Positions 1 through 9,098 are shown, counted from the first letter of the stretch. The stretch is 64,000 nucleotides of DNA from Alphaproteobacteria bacterium (GCA_028277405.1 JANQGH010000062.1:1-64000); one strand, 5' to 3'. Notes: generated by a model from the sequence alone, not told the origin. A program made the numbers and translations.

Positions 1-35
1 TGGTCGGTCAAAATTGCTCTATTTTTGAATAAGAT

Positions 36-96
36 AGGGCATCTTTGTTCGATCGTTTGGATCGCGAAGCGATTCCAATCGATCGAACGATGCCCT
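36..96. repeat. Long imperfect inverted repeat just 3' of the LysR gene
   Basis: An outer stem AGGGCATC (36-43) pairs with GATGCCCT (89-96). An inner stem starts TTCGATCG (48-55), pairs with CGATCGAA (80-87), and continues with one mismatch and one bulge to a GAA loop at 66-68. The structure abuts the stop codon of the leftward LysR gene, so it could terminate that transcript. No clean T-run follows on the minus strand, so a protein-binding or bidirectional attenuating role is equally possible. Confidence 0.45.
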
Positions 97-1021
97 AGCA
101 AGCCGTCGGTGAAGCGGGCGCCGGCTGCCATATGTCTTTTGACAGCGCGTCGGCCAGCAGGTCGAAAACGATGCGGATGCGACGGCTGGTCAGCAGCTCG
201 CGATGGGAAATCAGCCACACGGGCACCGGAACGGGGTCGAGTTCGGGCAATACTTTTTCTATGCCTGGCGTCAGCGCCGCAATCTCTTTCGGCATGATGG
301 TGATGCCGAGACCCTGCTTGACGAGTTCCCACACGACAACGCTGCTGGCCGAGCTGAGCTTGAAGTTGCGTCTGCTCACGGGCAAGCCCATGCCGTTCAA
401 TGTCGGGATCAACACTTCGGAATCGACAAAGCCGACGAAGTCGGCGTTCTTCAGATCTTCCGGGGTTTCCGGTCGACCATGGGCGTCGAGATACGCCGTC
501 GACGCGTAAAGATGGGCGGTGGTCACGCGGGCCAGCTTGGCGATCAGGTCCGGCTGCTCCGGCCTGATATTCCGAAGGGCGATATCCGCCTCTCGTCGCC
601 TTAGGTCGCGCACCTCGTTGGAGGCCACGACCTCAATCTCGATGCCAGGCGCGACGGCGCGCACACGCTGAAGCACGGCCGGCAAAATGTAGGCCGACAT
701 GGCATCGGTCGCCGTGATGCTGACCTGCCCCTCGATGGTCTGCGATCGACCGGAAGCGGCCAGAGACAACAGGCTGGCGCCATTGCCCATCGTGCGGACA
801 TGCTCAAGCAGGTCCAGACCGGCCTCGGTCAACGACAGCGACCGTCCGACACGGTCAAAAAGCAGGACCCCCAAATCGTCCTCGAGTGCCGCGACCTGCC
901 GGCTCAAGGTCGGCTGGGTTAGTCCCAGAGCCCGCGCGGCAGCGGAAAGCGACCCTTCCTCCGCCGTGGCGAGGAACGCACGCGCCTGATTCCAATCGAA
1001 AGAGATCAACTGCCAGTTCAT
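95..1021 (-). CDS. LysR family transcriptional regulator
   Basis: This 308-residue protein has normal LysR length. An N-terminal winged helix-turn-helix spans residues 8-66 (recognition segment AAARALGLTQPTLSRQV), and a LysR substrate-binding (periplasmic-binding-fold) domain follows from about residue 90. LysR proteins act as tetramers that usually activate a divergent neighbour in response to a small metabolite. The divergent neighbour here is the methyltransferase at 1187, and the 165-bp gap between them is AT-richer than the genes, as expected for a shared promoter. No inducer can be predicted. The ATG start gives the complete HTH. Confidence 0.93.
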   Translation of the reverse strand: MNWQLISFDWNQARAFLATAEEGSLSAAARALGLTQPTLSRQVAALEDDLGVLLFDRVGRSLSLTEAGLDLLEHVRTMGNGASLLSLAASGRSQTIEGQVSITATDAMSAYILPAVLQRVRAVAPGIEIEVVASNEVRDLRRREADIALRNIRPEQPDLIAKLARVTTAHLYASTAYLDAHGRPETPEDLKNADFVGFVDSEVLIPTLNGMGLPVSRRNFKLSSASSVVVWELVKQGLGITIMPKEIAALTPGIEKVLPELDPVPVPVWLISHRELLTSRRIRIVFDLLADALSKDIWQPAPASPTAC

Positions 1022-1186
1022 GCATACCTGTATATCGAGACTGCGAATTTCGGCAATTTATATCTGATCGACGCATGATTAGTTAGACGCCAACGCACGG
1101 TGGCGCAGGCCTTTCCCTGTTCAACACGCAAGATCGGCGCACATCTTGAACGCAACACAGCCGCTTGAGCGACAAGCGAGGAAACC

Positions 1187-1810
1187 ATGCACAACGCAGA
1201 AGCATTCTGGGACCGGATCGCGCCCAAATACGCACAGAAGCCGGTCAAGAACGTCAACGCCTATCAGCGAACGATGGAACGAAGCCGCCTTTACCTGTCG
1301 AGCAGCGACGAGGTGCTCGAACTTGGCTGTGGCACCGGGTCGACGGCCCTGCTGCTCGCCGACGCCGTCAAGCACATCACCGCCAGCGACATCTCGTCCA
1401 AGATGGTCGGCATCGCCAAGCGCAAGGCCGAGCAGGAACGGGTGGACAACGTCACATTCGTGCAGGCCACACCGTTCGACGAGCGCTTCGAACCCGGCTC
1501 GTTCGACGTCGTCCTGGCCTATAACTTCCTGCACTTGCTGAACGACGTGCCGGCCGCGGTGCGGCGCGTGGCGGATCTCTTGCGACCGAACGGGGTGTTC
1601 ATCTCGAAGACGGTCTGCCTGGGCGACAAGGGCTTGCCGCTGCGCCTGTTCGTTCGCGGCCTTCAGGCGCTGAGGGTTGCACCCTACGTGAACTTCCTGA
1701 AGTCGCGGACCTTGGAGGCAGCCATGGAGCAGGCCGCCTTCCGCATCGTCGAAACCGGCGACTACCCGGCATCACCGCCCAACCACTTCGTCGTTGCCCG
1801 CAAAGACTAG
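1187..1810 (+). CDS. Class I SAM-dependent methyltransferase
   Basis: This is a 207-residue soluble protein with the Rossmann-fold methyltransferase motif I VLELGCGTGS at residues 43-52, an acidic motif II region (ITASDIS) and a post-II FDVVLAYNFLH segment. These are the hallmarks of the UbiE/Methyltransf_11/25 families. It transfers a methyl group from S-adenosylmethionine to a small acceptor that the sequence does not identify. GAGGAA a few bases before the ATG supports the start. It is transcribed divergently from the LysR gene, which may control it. No methyl-acceptor biosynthesis gene lies nearby. Confidence 0.88.
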   Translation: MHNAEAFWDRIAPKYAQKPVKNVNAYQRTMERSRLYLSSSDEVLELGCGTGSTALLLADAVKHITASDISSKMVGIAKRKAEQERVDNVTFVQATPFDERFEPGSFDVVLAYNFLHLLNDVPAAVRRVADLLRPNGVFISKTVCLGDKGLPLRLFVRGLQALRVAPYVNFLKSRTLEAAMEQAAFRIVETGDYPASPPNHFVVARKD

Positions 1811-1896
1811 TGTTGCGGTCGTGGTGGGCAATCGACGCTGAACGGCTGCCGCCCCTAGCGACAGAAGCGGACATCGGATTGGCAGGGTAGCGCCCC

Positions 1897-2832
1897 TCAC
1901 TCGCGACTTTTGCGCCCCGCCGCCCGGCGCAAGAGGACGGCGGCGATGATGATCGCGCCGGTCAGCACGTCCTGTAGGAATGCCGGCACGCCCAGGATGG
2001 TCAGGCCGTTGGCGATGACGGCGATGATGGCGGCGCCGACCAGGGTTCCAGGCACGTTCGGCTCGCCGTTCTTGAACGCCGTCATGCCCAGGAAGACGGC
2101 GGCGTAGGCCTGAAGCAGGAAACCGCCGCCGCCGGTCGGGTGCGCGCTGCCCAGCCGCGCGGTCAACAAGAGGCCGACCAGGCCGGCAAAGGCGGCACAC
2201 AGCGCGAAGGCCAGGACGCTGTCGCGGCGGACGGGCACCCCGGCCAGCAACGCGGCCTCGCGATTGCCGCCGATGGCATAGAGGCGCCTGCCATACTCCA
2301 CCCGATCCAGCACCAGCCAGATCAGGAGACCGGCGGCGATCATCCACCAGGTCAGAACCGGCAGGCCCAGGGCCGTGCCGCGCGCCAGGTCGCGAAACCC
2401 GTCCGGCATGCCGCCGAACAGGGTGGCGCCGTCGCTGAGCCAGAAGGTGAGGCCGCCCAGGATCGTGCCCATGGCGAGGGTAGCGATGAAGCTGGGCACC
2501 CGAAAGCGGGCCACCAGCACGCCCGAGCCCGAGCCGATGACCAGACAGGACAGCAGCACGATGGCGAAGACCGGCACCGTCCCGACGCCGGCCTGAAAAA
2601 GCGTCACCGCCACGATGCCGCCCCAGGAGACCATGGCGCTGACCGACAGGTCGAACTCGCCCAGCACCATCACCAGCGTGGCGCCGATGGCGACGATGGC
2701 CAGCAGGCTCATCTGCTGGGTGATGTTCACCAGATTGCCGATCTGGGCGAAGCCGCCGGGAGACGCGGCGGCAAAGACCGCGATGATGACGATCAGCGCG
2801 ATCAGCGTTCCGAAACGGTTCAGCACGCTCAC
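1897..2832 (-). CDS. Sugar ABC transporter permease (CUT2/RbsC type)
   Basis: A 311-residue multi-span inner-membrane protein of the BPD_transp_2 family (ribose/xylose/galactose type permeases). The family motif GEFDLSVSAMVSW lies in the first third, followed by about eight to ten hydrophobic segments. It is the last gene of a four-gene leftward operon (kinase, binding protein, ATPase, permease). Its start overlaps the ATPase stop by 4 bp (2829-2832), implying translational coupling. It would form a homodimeric channel for the sugar captured by the protein at 4370. The substrate is unknown. Confidence 0.92.
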   Translation of the reverse strand: MSVLNRFGTLIALIVIIAVFAAASPGGFAQIGNLVNITQQMSLLAIVAIGATLVMVLGEFDLSVSAMVSWGGIVAVTLFQAGVGTVPVFAIVLLSCLVIGSGSGVLVARFRVPSFIATLAMGTILGGLTFWLSDGATLFGGMPDGFRDLARGTALGLPVLTWWMIAAGLLIWLVLDRVEYGRRLYAIGGNREAALLAGVPVRRDSVLAFALCAAFAGLVGLLLTARLGSAHPTGGGGFLLQAYAAVFLGMTAFKNGEPNVPGTLVGAAIIAVIANGLTILGVPAFLQDVLTGAIIIAAVLLRRAAGRKSRE

Positions 2833-4361
2833 GCCGTCCGGCTCTCAGGCTCTTGTCTTTCGGCCGCGAACAGGGCGGCGAGCACTTGGTCGCCATCGGC
2901 CTCCGCGCCCGCAAGTTCGGCAACGATGCCGCCGTCGGCCATGACCAGGATGCGGTCGGCAATGTCCAGCACCTCTTCCAGATCGCTGGAGGCCATCAGG
3001 ACGCCGGCGCCACCATCGGCGAGATCGCGCATCATGCCATGCAGCTCGGCCTTGGCGCCGACATCGACACCGCGCGTCGGCTCGTCGAGCAGGAGGAGGC
3101 GGATGGGGAACGGCGTCCAGCGGCCGACCATCAGCTTTTGCTGGTTGCCGCCGGACAAGGTCGAAATCGCGTCCGACGCCCGGCCCATGCGCACGTCGAG
3201 CCGCTGCTTGAGATCGGCGATGAACGTGTTGACGCGGTCGGCGGAGGGCATGGGCAGCCAGGATCGGCCGCGGAAGCTGTCCAGACGCGGCAGAGTGGCG
3301 TTGGCCGCAATCGAGTGCCGCATCACCAGACCCTGGGTGCGTCGGTCCTCCGGCGCGAAGGCGATGCCCTGTCGGATGCGCCCGGCCGGCCCCGATTTGG
3401 AGAGCGGGCCTCCGTCGATCGTCACCCGGTCCGCCGTTGGCTCACCCACCCCCCAAAGCGTGCGCAACAGCCGGCTGCGCCCGGCGCCGATCAGGCCGTA
3501 GAGCGCCACCACCTCGCCCTCATGAACGGTGAGAGACAGCGGCGCGCGGCGTCGCCCGAAGGGCAGCCGGTCGACGCGCAGCACCGGCGGCCCGGGCGGC
3601 CGCGTGGCGCGGTGGCGGCCGGGCATGGCCATGCCACCCGACATCAGGTGAACCAAGTCGTCTCGGGTCATGGCGGAGGTCGCGTCGGTCGCGACCGTGC
3701 GGCCATTGCGCAGGACCGTGACCCGATCGCACAGGGCGAAGATCTCGTCCAACCGGTGCGACACGAACAGCACGGCCGTGCCGGCATCCCGGAGACGTCG
3801 GACCACATCGTGCAGCCGATCCGCTTCGCCCCTGCTCAACGAGGCGCTTGGCTCGTCCATGATCACCAGGCGGGCCGCGCTGATCAGCGCCCGCAGGATC
3901 TCCACGAGCTGGCACTGGCCGGTCGTCAGCCGCGCGATCGGCCGGTCGAGCGGCAGGTCGGGAGACAGGTCGGCAGCAACCGCGCGCACCCGCCGTGCCG
4001 TGGCTGAGCGATCGACCAGGCCAAGTCGCTTGGGGTAGCGCCTGCCGACGAAGATGTTCTCGATCGCCGAAAAGCCCGGCACCAGGTTCAGTTCCTGATG
4101 GATCACCCGCAGGCCCAGCCGTTCGGCGTCGCGCGGGCCCTCCGGACCGAACGGTGCCCCGTCCAGCCGCATCGTCCCGCCATCCGGCCGGTGCACGCCC
4201 GACAGGCATTTGATCAGGGTCGACTTGCCCGCGCCGTTCTCGCCGACCAGGCCATGGACCTCGCCCGGCCGGATCGCGAGATCGACGCCGTCCAGTGCGA
4301 TTACGCCGCCGAAGCGTTTGGACAGCGCCTCGACGGCGAGCAGCTTGGTATCGGCCGGCAC
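2829..4361 (-). CDS. Sugar ABC transporter ATP-binding protein (RbsA/MglA-like, two NBDs)
   Basis: About 510 residues with two ABC domains in tandem, as in RbsA/XylG/MglA. NBD1 has Walker A GENGAGKST and Walker B LVIMDEPSAS, but a divergent signature LTTGQ. NBD2 has the canonical signature LSGGNQQ and Walker B LLLLDEPTRG; its P-loop is replaced by GLIGAGRS, as is usual in this family. The open frame continues far upstream inside the binding-protein gene. I place the start at the GTG at 4361, 8 bases past the binding-protein stop, because it gives family length and begins just before the first beta strand. No strong Shine-Dalgarno is visible, so coupling is likely. Confidence 0.9.
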   Translation of the reverse strand: MPADTKLLAVEALSKRFGGVIALDGVDLAIRPGEVHGLVGENGAGKSTLIKCLSGVHRPDGGTMRLDGAPFGPEGPRDAERLGLRVIHQELNLVPGFSAIENIFVGRRYPKRLGLVDRSATARRVRAVAADLSPDLPLDRPIARLTTGQCQLVEILRALISAARLVIMDEPSASLSRGEADRLHDVVRRLRDAGTAVLFVSHRLDEIFALCDRVTVLRNGRTVATDATSAMTRDDLVHLMSGGMAMPGRHRATRPPGPPVLRVDRLPFGRRRAPLSLTVHEGEVVALYGLIGAGRSRLLRTLWGVGEPTADRVTIDGGPLSKSGPAGRIRQGIAFAPEDRRTQGLVMRHSIAANATLPRLDSFRGRSWLPMPSADRVNTFIADLKQRLDVRMGRASDAISTLSGGNQQKLMVGRWTPFPIRLLLLDEPTRGVDVGAKAELHGMMRDLADGGAGVLMASSDLEEVLDIADRILVMADGGIVAELAGAEADGDQVLAALFAAERQEPESRTA

Positions 4362-4369
4362 GTTTAGCG

Positions 4370-5281
4370 TCAGCCGCAGTTGGCACCGACGCTGTCGCGG
4401 GTGATCAGGATCGACGGGGCGTAGAGTTCCTGCGCGTCCGGCGATCCGCCCTCCAACACGGTCTGCAACGCGTCGACCGCCATCGTCGACATGGCGGTGA
4501 AGTCTTGCCGGACGGAGCCGATCAGGTTGGTGCACTCGCCGATCAGTTCGACCGCCTGCGGGTTGCCGTCGATGCCGGCGATCAGCATGGTGCTGTCCGG
4601 CATATCGGCCTGAACGGCGATCAGGGCGCCGACGGCCGGCTCGTCCCAAGCCGCCCAGACGCCGTCGATGTCGTCGCCATGCTGGCGCAGGATCGTTTCC
4701 ATGGCGATGCGCGAATCGTCGATCGGGCCGGGCACGTTGACGTAATGATCGGCGATCACGCTGATGCCGGGATTGGCCTCCAGCGCGGCGTCCAGCGCCA
4801 GTTCGCGCTGGCGCACGCCCGGATGGGCGGAGTGATAGAATTTGACGATGTTGCCCTCGCCGCCGAGCTGATCGAACAGGAAGGTCGAAAGCTGGGTCCC
4901 GAGTTCGAAATTGTCCGAGGTCACATTCACGGTCACACCGGGCGCCACGGCACCGTCGATGGCGATCACCGGGATGCCGGCGGAGGCCGCCGCATCCACC
5001 TGATCCTGGATCTGAGACGGATCGACGCTGGCAAAGACGATGGCGTCGACGCCGGCATTGACCACGTCTTCGACCCGACTGGCCAGCTGGCCGAAATCGC
5101 CGCGCGTATCGACCACGTTGGTCGACCAGCCGCGCGCGTCGGCCGTGTCGGTGAACACCTCGATCATCTCGTTGGTGGTGACGGAGCTAAGATAGGGCGT
5201 CAGCACCGCGACATCCTGGGCAAGCGCGGCGGGCGCCAGAAAGCCCATCGCGGCGGCCGAGCAAACAAGGGTTCGAAACAT
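4370..5281 (-). CDS. Periplasmic sugar-binding protein (RbsB-like, CUT2)
   Basis: A 303-residue Peripla_BP_4 family protein. It begins with a typical Sec signal peptide (MFRTLVCSAAAMGFLAPAALAQ), and the mature protein starts DVAVLTPYLSS. The longer frame starting at 5302 is rejected: its first codons themselves encode an AGGGAGG Shine-Dalgarno positioned correctly for the ATG at 5281. It captures a sugar or polyol in the periplasm and delivers it to the RbsC-type permease. The gene follows the FGGY kinase and is 8 bases from the ATPase, consistent with one operon. The ligand cannot be read from sequence. Confidence 0.92.
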   Translation of the reverse strand: MFRTLVCSAAAMGFLAPAALAQDVAVLTPYLSSVTTNEMIEVFTDTADARGWSTNVVDTRGDFGQLASRVEDVVNAGVDAIVFASVDPSQIQDQVDAAASAGIPVIAIDGAVAPGVTVNVTSDNFELGTQLSTFLFDQLGGEGNIVKFYHSAHPGVRQRELALDAALEANPGISVIADHYVNVPGPIDDSRIAMETILRQHGDDIDGVWAAWDEPAVGALIAVQADMPDSTMLIAGIDGNPQAVELIGECTNLIGSVRQDFTAMSTMAVDALQTVLEGGSPDAQELYAPSILITRDSVGANCG

Positions 5282-5339
5282 GAAAGGGACCTCCCTCTTC
5301 AACAGTTAAGGACTTCGTATCTCGTCTTGATCGATTCGG

Positions 5340-6824
5340 TCAGGCGACCTGGGTGCGCGGCGGGCCGCCGACCCGCTGGTTCAACAGCGGCGCCACCTCC
5401 CGCGCCATGGCGACGGCGGACAGGTAGGCGCGATAGCGCGCCTCGGCCCTATCCGCGCGGTCCGCTCGGCGCGTCTTGGCGCGCGTGGCATCCAGCGTGC
5501 GGTCGTCGAGCCCCAGTGCGCGGGTGGCCATGCGCCAGGCGCCATAGGCCGTGGCGAGCCTGGGCAGCGGCGGCGACGCGATGTGCAGGCCGGTAACGTC
5601 GGCCAGAAGCTGACGCTGCACCTCGCTTTCCGTCACGCCACCGATGGCCGTCATGTCGCGCCATGAAACCGGCAGGCTTTCCAGATTGTGACGGACCGCG
5701 TGGGCAAGACCCTCCATCACCGCATAGGCCAGGCTGCCGGAGTCGGCCGACGCGTCGAGGCCCAAGAGCGCGGCGCGAACGTCGCGATCCTCAAACGGCG
5801 CCCGCTCGCCCATCAGAAACGGCAGGAACAGGCCGGCCGGCGGCGCCGCGTCAGCGTCCGCGGCGGCCTGCAATATCTCCGGCAGGTCCCGGTTCGTCAG
5901 GCCGGCGACCCAGTGCAGCGCGGTGCCGGCCGTCAGGAAGGGTGAAACCACGATCACCTCTTCACCCAGCGGGGCCGCCATCGTGTAGGTCGGCCGCGGC
6001 GGGGCCGCCTCGGCCAGGGACATGACGGCGGCGACCCAGCCGGTCGTGCCGAGATAGGCGTAAGGCCGGCCGTGGCTATCGGCATGGGCCCCCCAGGTCG
6101 CGGCGGCGGCATCGCCGGCACCGGTCAGCACCGGCAAGCCGCCCGGCAGGCCCAGGGCGGCTGCCGCCTCGTCGGTCAGGTGCCCGGCGATGGAGTCCGC
6201 CGGCCGGATCTCGGGCAGGTGCTTGCGATCGAGGCCAACCGCCGTGATGACCTCCGGCAGCCATTGACGCTTGGCGAGATCCATCATGCCGGTGGTGGTC
6301 GCCGTCGTTGGATCGATCACGGCAGCGCCCGTCAACCGTTGCACGACCACGTCCTTGGCGCCGAAATGAAACCGAGCGACCCGTTCGGCCAGATCCGGCC
6401 AATGGCCGCGAAACCAGCGGATCTTGAAAACGCATTGGGCGTTGTCAGCCCGATTGCCGATGGCTTGCTCGAAAGCGTCCGGCAGATCGGCCTGCCAGGC
6501 GCGCCTGAGATCCGTCGTGACCCGCGCGTCGGAATAGAGCATCGCCGGCATCAGCGCCCGCCCCTGCCGGTCGACCGCGATCAGGTTCTGCATGGAACCC
6601 GTCAGGACCAGGGCCTGCAAACCTTCGTCAGGCTCCAGGGCGCGCACGGCCTCGATGCAGGCCCGCCACCAGTCGTCCGGGTCCTGCTCCGCCGTGCCGT
6701 CGGCCACCGTCTGCGTCGGATAGGGGCAGACATGCCGGGCCAACGGGTCGCCGGCGGCCGAAAACAGCACCGCCTTCAGGGCGGAACTGCCGACATCCAT
6801 GGCGATGATTGTGTGCTCAGGCAA
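5340..6824 (-). CDS. FGGY family carbohydrate kinase (xylulokinase-like)
   Basis: This 494-residue protein has the two-lobed FGGY kinase organisation. The N-terminal phosphate-binding loop is MDVGSSALKAVLF (residues 9-21), a second glycine-rich ATP-site region is LTGAGDAAAATWG in the middle, and the C-terminal FGGY lobe contains AIGGVTESEV. It should phosphorylate the sugar or polyol imported by the downstream CUT2 transporter, trapping it in the cytoplasm. It is the first gene of the operon. GGGAGG about 8 bases upstream favours the first ATG over the internal one at codon 9. The precise substrate (xylulose, ribulose, erythritol or another) is undetermined. Confidence 0.9.
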   Translation of the reverse strand: MPEHTIIAMDVGSSALKAVLFSAAGDPLARHVCPYPTQTVADGTAEQDPDDWWRACIEAVRALEPDEGLQALVLTGSMQNLIAVDRQGRALMPAMLYSDARVTTDLRRAWQADLPDAFEQAIGNRADNAQCVFKIRWFRGHWPDLAERVARFHFGAKDVVVQRLTGAAVIDPTTATTTGMMDLAKRQWLPEVITAVGLDRKHLPEIRPADSIAGHLTDEAAAALGLPGGLPVLTGAGDAAAATWGAHADSHGRPYAYLGTTGWVAAVMSLAEAAPPRPTYTMAAPLGEEVIVVSPFLTAGTALHWVAGLTNRDLPEILQAAADADAAPPAGLFLPFLMGERAPFEDRDVRAALLGLDASADSGSLAYAVMEGLAHAVRHNLESLPVSWRDMTAIGGVTESEVQRQLLADVTGLHIASPPLPRLATAYGAWRMATRALGLDDRTLDATRAKTRRADRADRAEARYRAYLSAVAMAREVAPLLNQRVGGPPRTQVA

Positions 6825-6853
6825 TGCCCGGACCCTCCCGCTAGGCGCACTTA

Positions 6854-6908
6854 TGCCAACCCGCGATGATCATGACCCATGTGATGGCGGCATCATCGCA
6901 AGTTGGCA
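6854..6908. promoter_or_regulatory. Concentric two-part inverted repeat upstream of the sugar kinase operon
   Basis: TGCCAAC (6854-6860) pairs with GTTGGCA (6902-6908), and GCGATGAT (6863-6870) pairs with ATCATCGC (6892-6899). Both pairs share the centre 6881 and are separated by two unpaired bases on each side. The element lies 30 bp upstream of the kinase start codon. This could be two oppositely oriented half-operators for a sugar-responsive repressor, or a leader RNA hairpin. No regulator gene is adjacent. Confidence 0.55.
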
Positions 6909-7071
6909 CTGCTCGCCGCCATTGGGCGCCAAAAACCGTCCAGATGCCAGCCCAATGCGCCACTCTATCGCCTATCGAGGCGCAATTCCTCAAATCCAAG
7001 CCCGGGCCAATTGGTGGTCGGACACAGATTTGGGCCACCTCGGGAGGGGCCGGAGAGGGCTGGCCGCCTGT

Positions 7072-7821
7072 CTAGCGTGGTGCGTTCAGGGTTTCGCCCT
7101 GAAGGGCGACCGAGGCGGCATAGGCATCCGTCGAAGCGTCGATGATGTAGAACGTGCCGTACTGCCTTTCGGCGCACCTGACCTGCACCGGGTCGGCATC
7201 GTCGTGCTTTGGCGGATCGATAAGAACCTGTCGCAGGGGCACATCGATGCCGATGCCCAGCGCCTTCATCACCGCCTCCTTGCGCGTCCAGTTCTTCAGA
7301 AAAAGACCTGGCTGGCGGGCCGCCGGCGCTTGGGTGAGCTCTTCCAGCTCAGCGGGAACCATTGTGAGACGGGCGAGGTTCTCGACGTCTTCCAGTGGCC
7401 TGATGGTTTCGACATCAACGCCAAGCCGGCCCTCGTCGGCGAAGGCGATCAGCGACCATGGATAGCTGTGGCTGACGTTGAACGCGCGGTAGGTCTCGTC
7501 GTCAAAGGTCACATACGGCTTTCTGCGTTCGTCCCGCCGGACGGACAGCCGATGAGGGTCAGCCTTCAACCGGTCGGCGACCAGCAGCTTGAGGCAGGCG
7601 CGGGTTATGGCTGATTCCAGCCTGCTTTGACGACGCGAAAGCTCTGCCGCGGTCTGCAGTTCTTGCGCCGATAAAAGAGGGCTTAGCAGATCCTCGTAGG
7701 GTTCAAGAAGATCGATACGCAGTTGGTACAGGTCGGTGTCGAACGGAAGCGTGACGCGCTTAACCGCCCCGGCGACCCCAAAGGGACCCTCTTCGACTGC
7801 TCTAACCAAACCCTCCGCCAT
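7072..7821 (-). CDS. 4'-phosphopantetheinyl transferase superfamily protein (Sfp type)
   Basis: This 249-residue protein carries the Sfp-type PPTase signatures: FNVSHS (residues 114-119), GVDVE (134-138; the acidic residues bind magnesium) and NWTRKEAVMKALG (177-189; contains the catalytic WxxKEA). Such enzymes move phosphopantetheine from CoA to a serine of an acyl- or peptidyl-carrier protein. No NRPS, PKS or carrier protein lies in this window, so its partner must be elsewhere. It is a single gene, flanked by the kinase-operon leader on one side and an AT-rich divergent region on the other. Confidence 0.9.
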   Translation of the reverse strand: MAEGLVRAVEEGPFGVAGAVKRVTLPFDTDLYQLRIDLLEPYEDLLSPLLSAQELQTAAELSRRQSRLESAITRACLKLLVADRLKADPHRLSVRRDERRKPYVTFDDETYRAFNVSHSYPWSLIAFADEGRLGVDVETIRPLEDVENLARLTMVPAELEELTQAPAARQPGLFLKNWTRKEAVMKALGIGIDVPLRQVLIDPPKHDDADPVQVRCAERQYGTFYIIDASTDAYAASVALQGETLNAPR

Positions 7822-8141
7822 GCCTCACCAAACTGCGTAAGCCCTACGTGCCGACGGCCGCCCCACACCTATTACGCCTGTTTTTCGACAAGCACTCAAC
7901 CTATCATTTACTGCACGCGTCAAAACCAATTACGACAAATCGTAGATACCGGATCATCATTTACGCAACCATATGATTTTTCATCTTTTAATACTTAGAA
8001 ACAAAAAACACTAACTCATAATTGTGCCCAAGCAACTTTACCCGTCGACAACCATCGTAGCTGTCAGGACGCGGCAGATTTGCGATCGCCCAAACATCGA
8101 GATAGGGGCATAGTGCAAAAACCTCAAACCAAGGATTCGAC
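7822..8141. other. AT-rich 320-bp divergent intergenic region
   Basis: No gene is visible in this stretch between the divergent PPTase and DapA-family genes. Base composition falls sharply around 7890-8010, with several runs of A and T, unlike the surrounding coding DNA. This is typical of promoter-bearing or horizontally acquired spacer DNA. AAGGA about 7 bases before 8142 is the Shine-Dalgarno of the downstream gene. I see no long dyad or convincing RNA structure. Confidence 0.6.
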
Positions 8142-9038
8142 ATGGATACGATTAGCGGCGTCTGGGCTGCCACACTGACACCTTTTGACCGAAATGGCCA
8201 ACCGGACGCCGACCTGGCGGTCGCGCAAGGTCGCTGGCTGCTGGAAAATGGCTGCGACGGCTTGGGCGTTCTGGGCACCACGGGTGAGGCCAACTCAATC
8301 AGCCTGGCCGACCGTCAGCACCTGATCGGCAACCTGGCGAAAGCGCTGTCGCCCGAAAGCCTGTTGGTCGGCACCGGGGCCTGCGCGCTGGACGATGCGA
8401 TATTGCTGACACGGACCGCGCTGGACGCCGGGGTCGACCGTGTTCTGGTCTTGCCACCCTTCTTCTATCGTCCGGCCGACCCGGAGGGGGTTCTGGATTT
8501 TTTCGACCGGTTGATCGAAGGCGCGGGATCCGCGTCGCTGAGGCTTTACCTGTACAACTTCCCGCAACTGACCGGGTTTGCGTTTCCGGTCGACTGGGTG
8601 CGTCGCTTGAAGGATCGCCACGGCGACATCGTGGCCGGGCTGAAGGACAGTTCGGGCGATTTCGAGTCCATGCGCGGCTTTACCACGGTGCCCGACTTCG
8701 CGGTGTTCGCGGGCACCGAGGCCTATCTGTTGGACATCCTTAAGGAAGGCGGCGTCGGCTGCATCTCGGCCACAGCCAACATCACGGCCGCCGGCTGCCA
8801 GGCCGTCTACCAGGCCTGGCGCAACGGCCCGGCGGACCGCGCGGCGGAACTGCAGGACGCGCTGACGCAGCAACGGATGGCCATTCAGGCCCACCCGCTG
8901 ATCCCGGCGATACGCGCGCTCACCGCCGCGCGCACCGGCGACGAACGCTGGCGCACCCCGCTGCCGCCCCATCGTGCCCTGCCGATGGCCGCGGCCACCG
9001 ATCTGGCCGACAGCCTGTTCGGCAGCAAGGCGGCGTGA
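8142..9038 (+). CDS. Dihydrodipicolinate synthase/N-acetylneuraminate lyase family protein
   Basis: A 298-residue class I aldolase-type TIM barrel of the DapA/NanA family. Visible elements are GTTGE (residues 45-49, binds the pyruvate carboxylate), YNFP with Tyr138 in the family's catalytic tyrosine position, and Lys168 in GLKDSSGD, which forms the Schiff base with pyruvate or another 2-oxo acid. Lone DapA homologues outside lysine operons usually act on sugar-acid or hydroxyproline-type substrates rather than in lysine synthesis. No lysine genes lie nearby, so I do not assign dapA. AAGGA precedes the start. Confidence 0.88.
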   Translation: MDTISGVWAATLTPFDRNGQPDADLAVAQGRWLLENGCDGLGVLGTTGEANSISLADRQHLIGNLAKALSPESLLVGTGACALDDAILLTRTALDAGVDRVLVLPPFFYRPADPEGVLDFFDRLIEGAGSASLRLYLYNFPQLTGFAFPVDWVRRLKDRHGDIVAGLKDSSGDFESMRGFTTVPDFAVFAGTEAYLLDILKEGGVGCISATANITAAGCQAVYQAWRNGPADRAAELQDALTQQRMAIQAHPLIPAIRALTAARTGDERWRTPLPPHRALPMAAATDLADSLFGSKAA

Positions 9039-9098
9039 AGGCCGGCCACATGCAAATACTGGATCCGTTCTCAGGCTGCGAGATGGCATGGTAGCGCC

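Noticed and set aside
2140..3501. 453-codon open frame antisense to the sugar permease and ATPase
   Set aside because: Composition is that of a shadow frame, and both sense genes are certain.
4362..4649. N-terminal extension of the sugar ATPase frame
   Set aside because: It lies entirely within the binding-protein gene in another frame and is Arg-rich; the GTG at 4361 gives family length.
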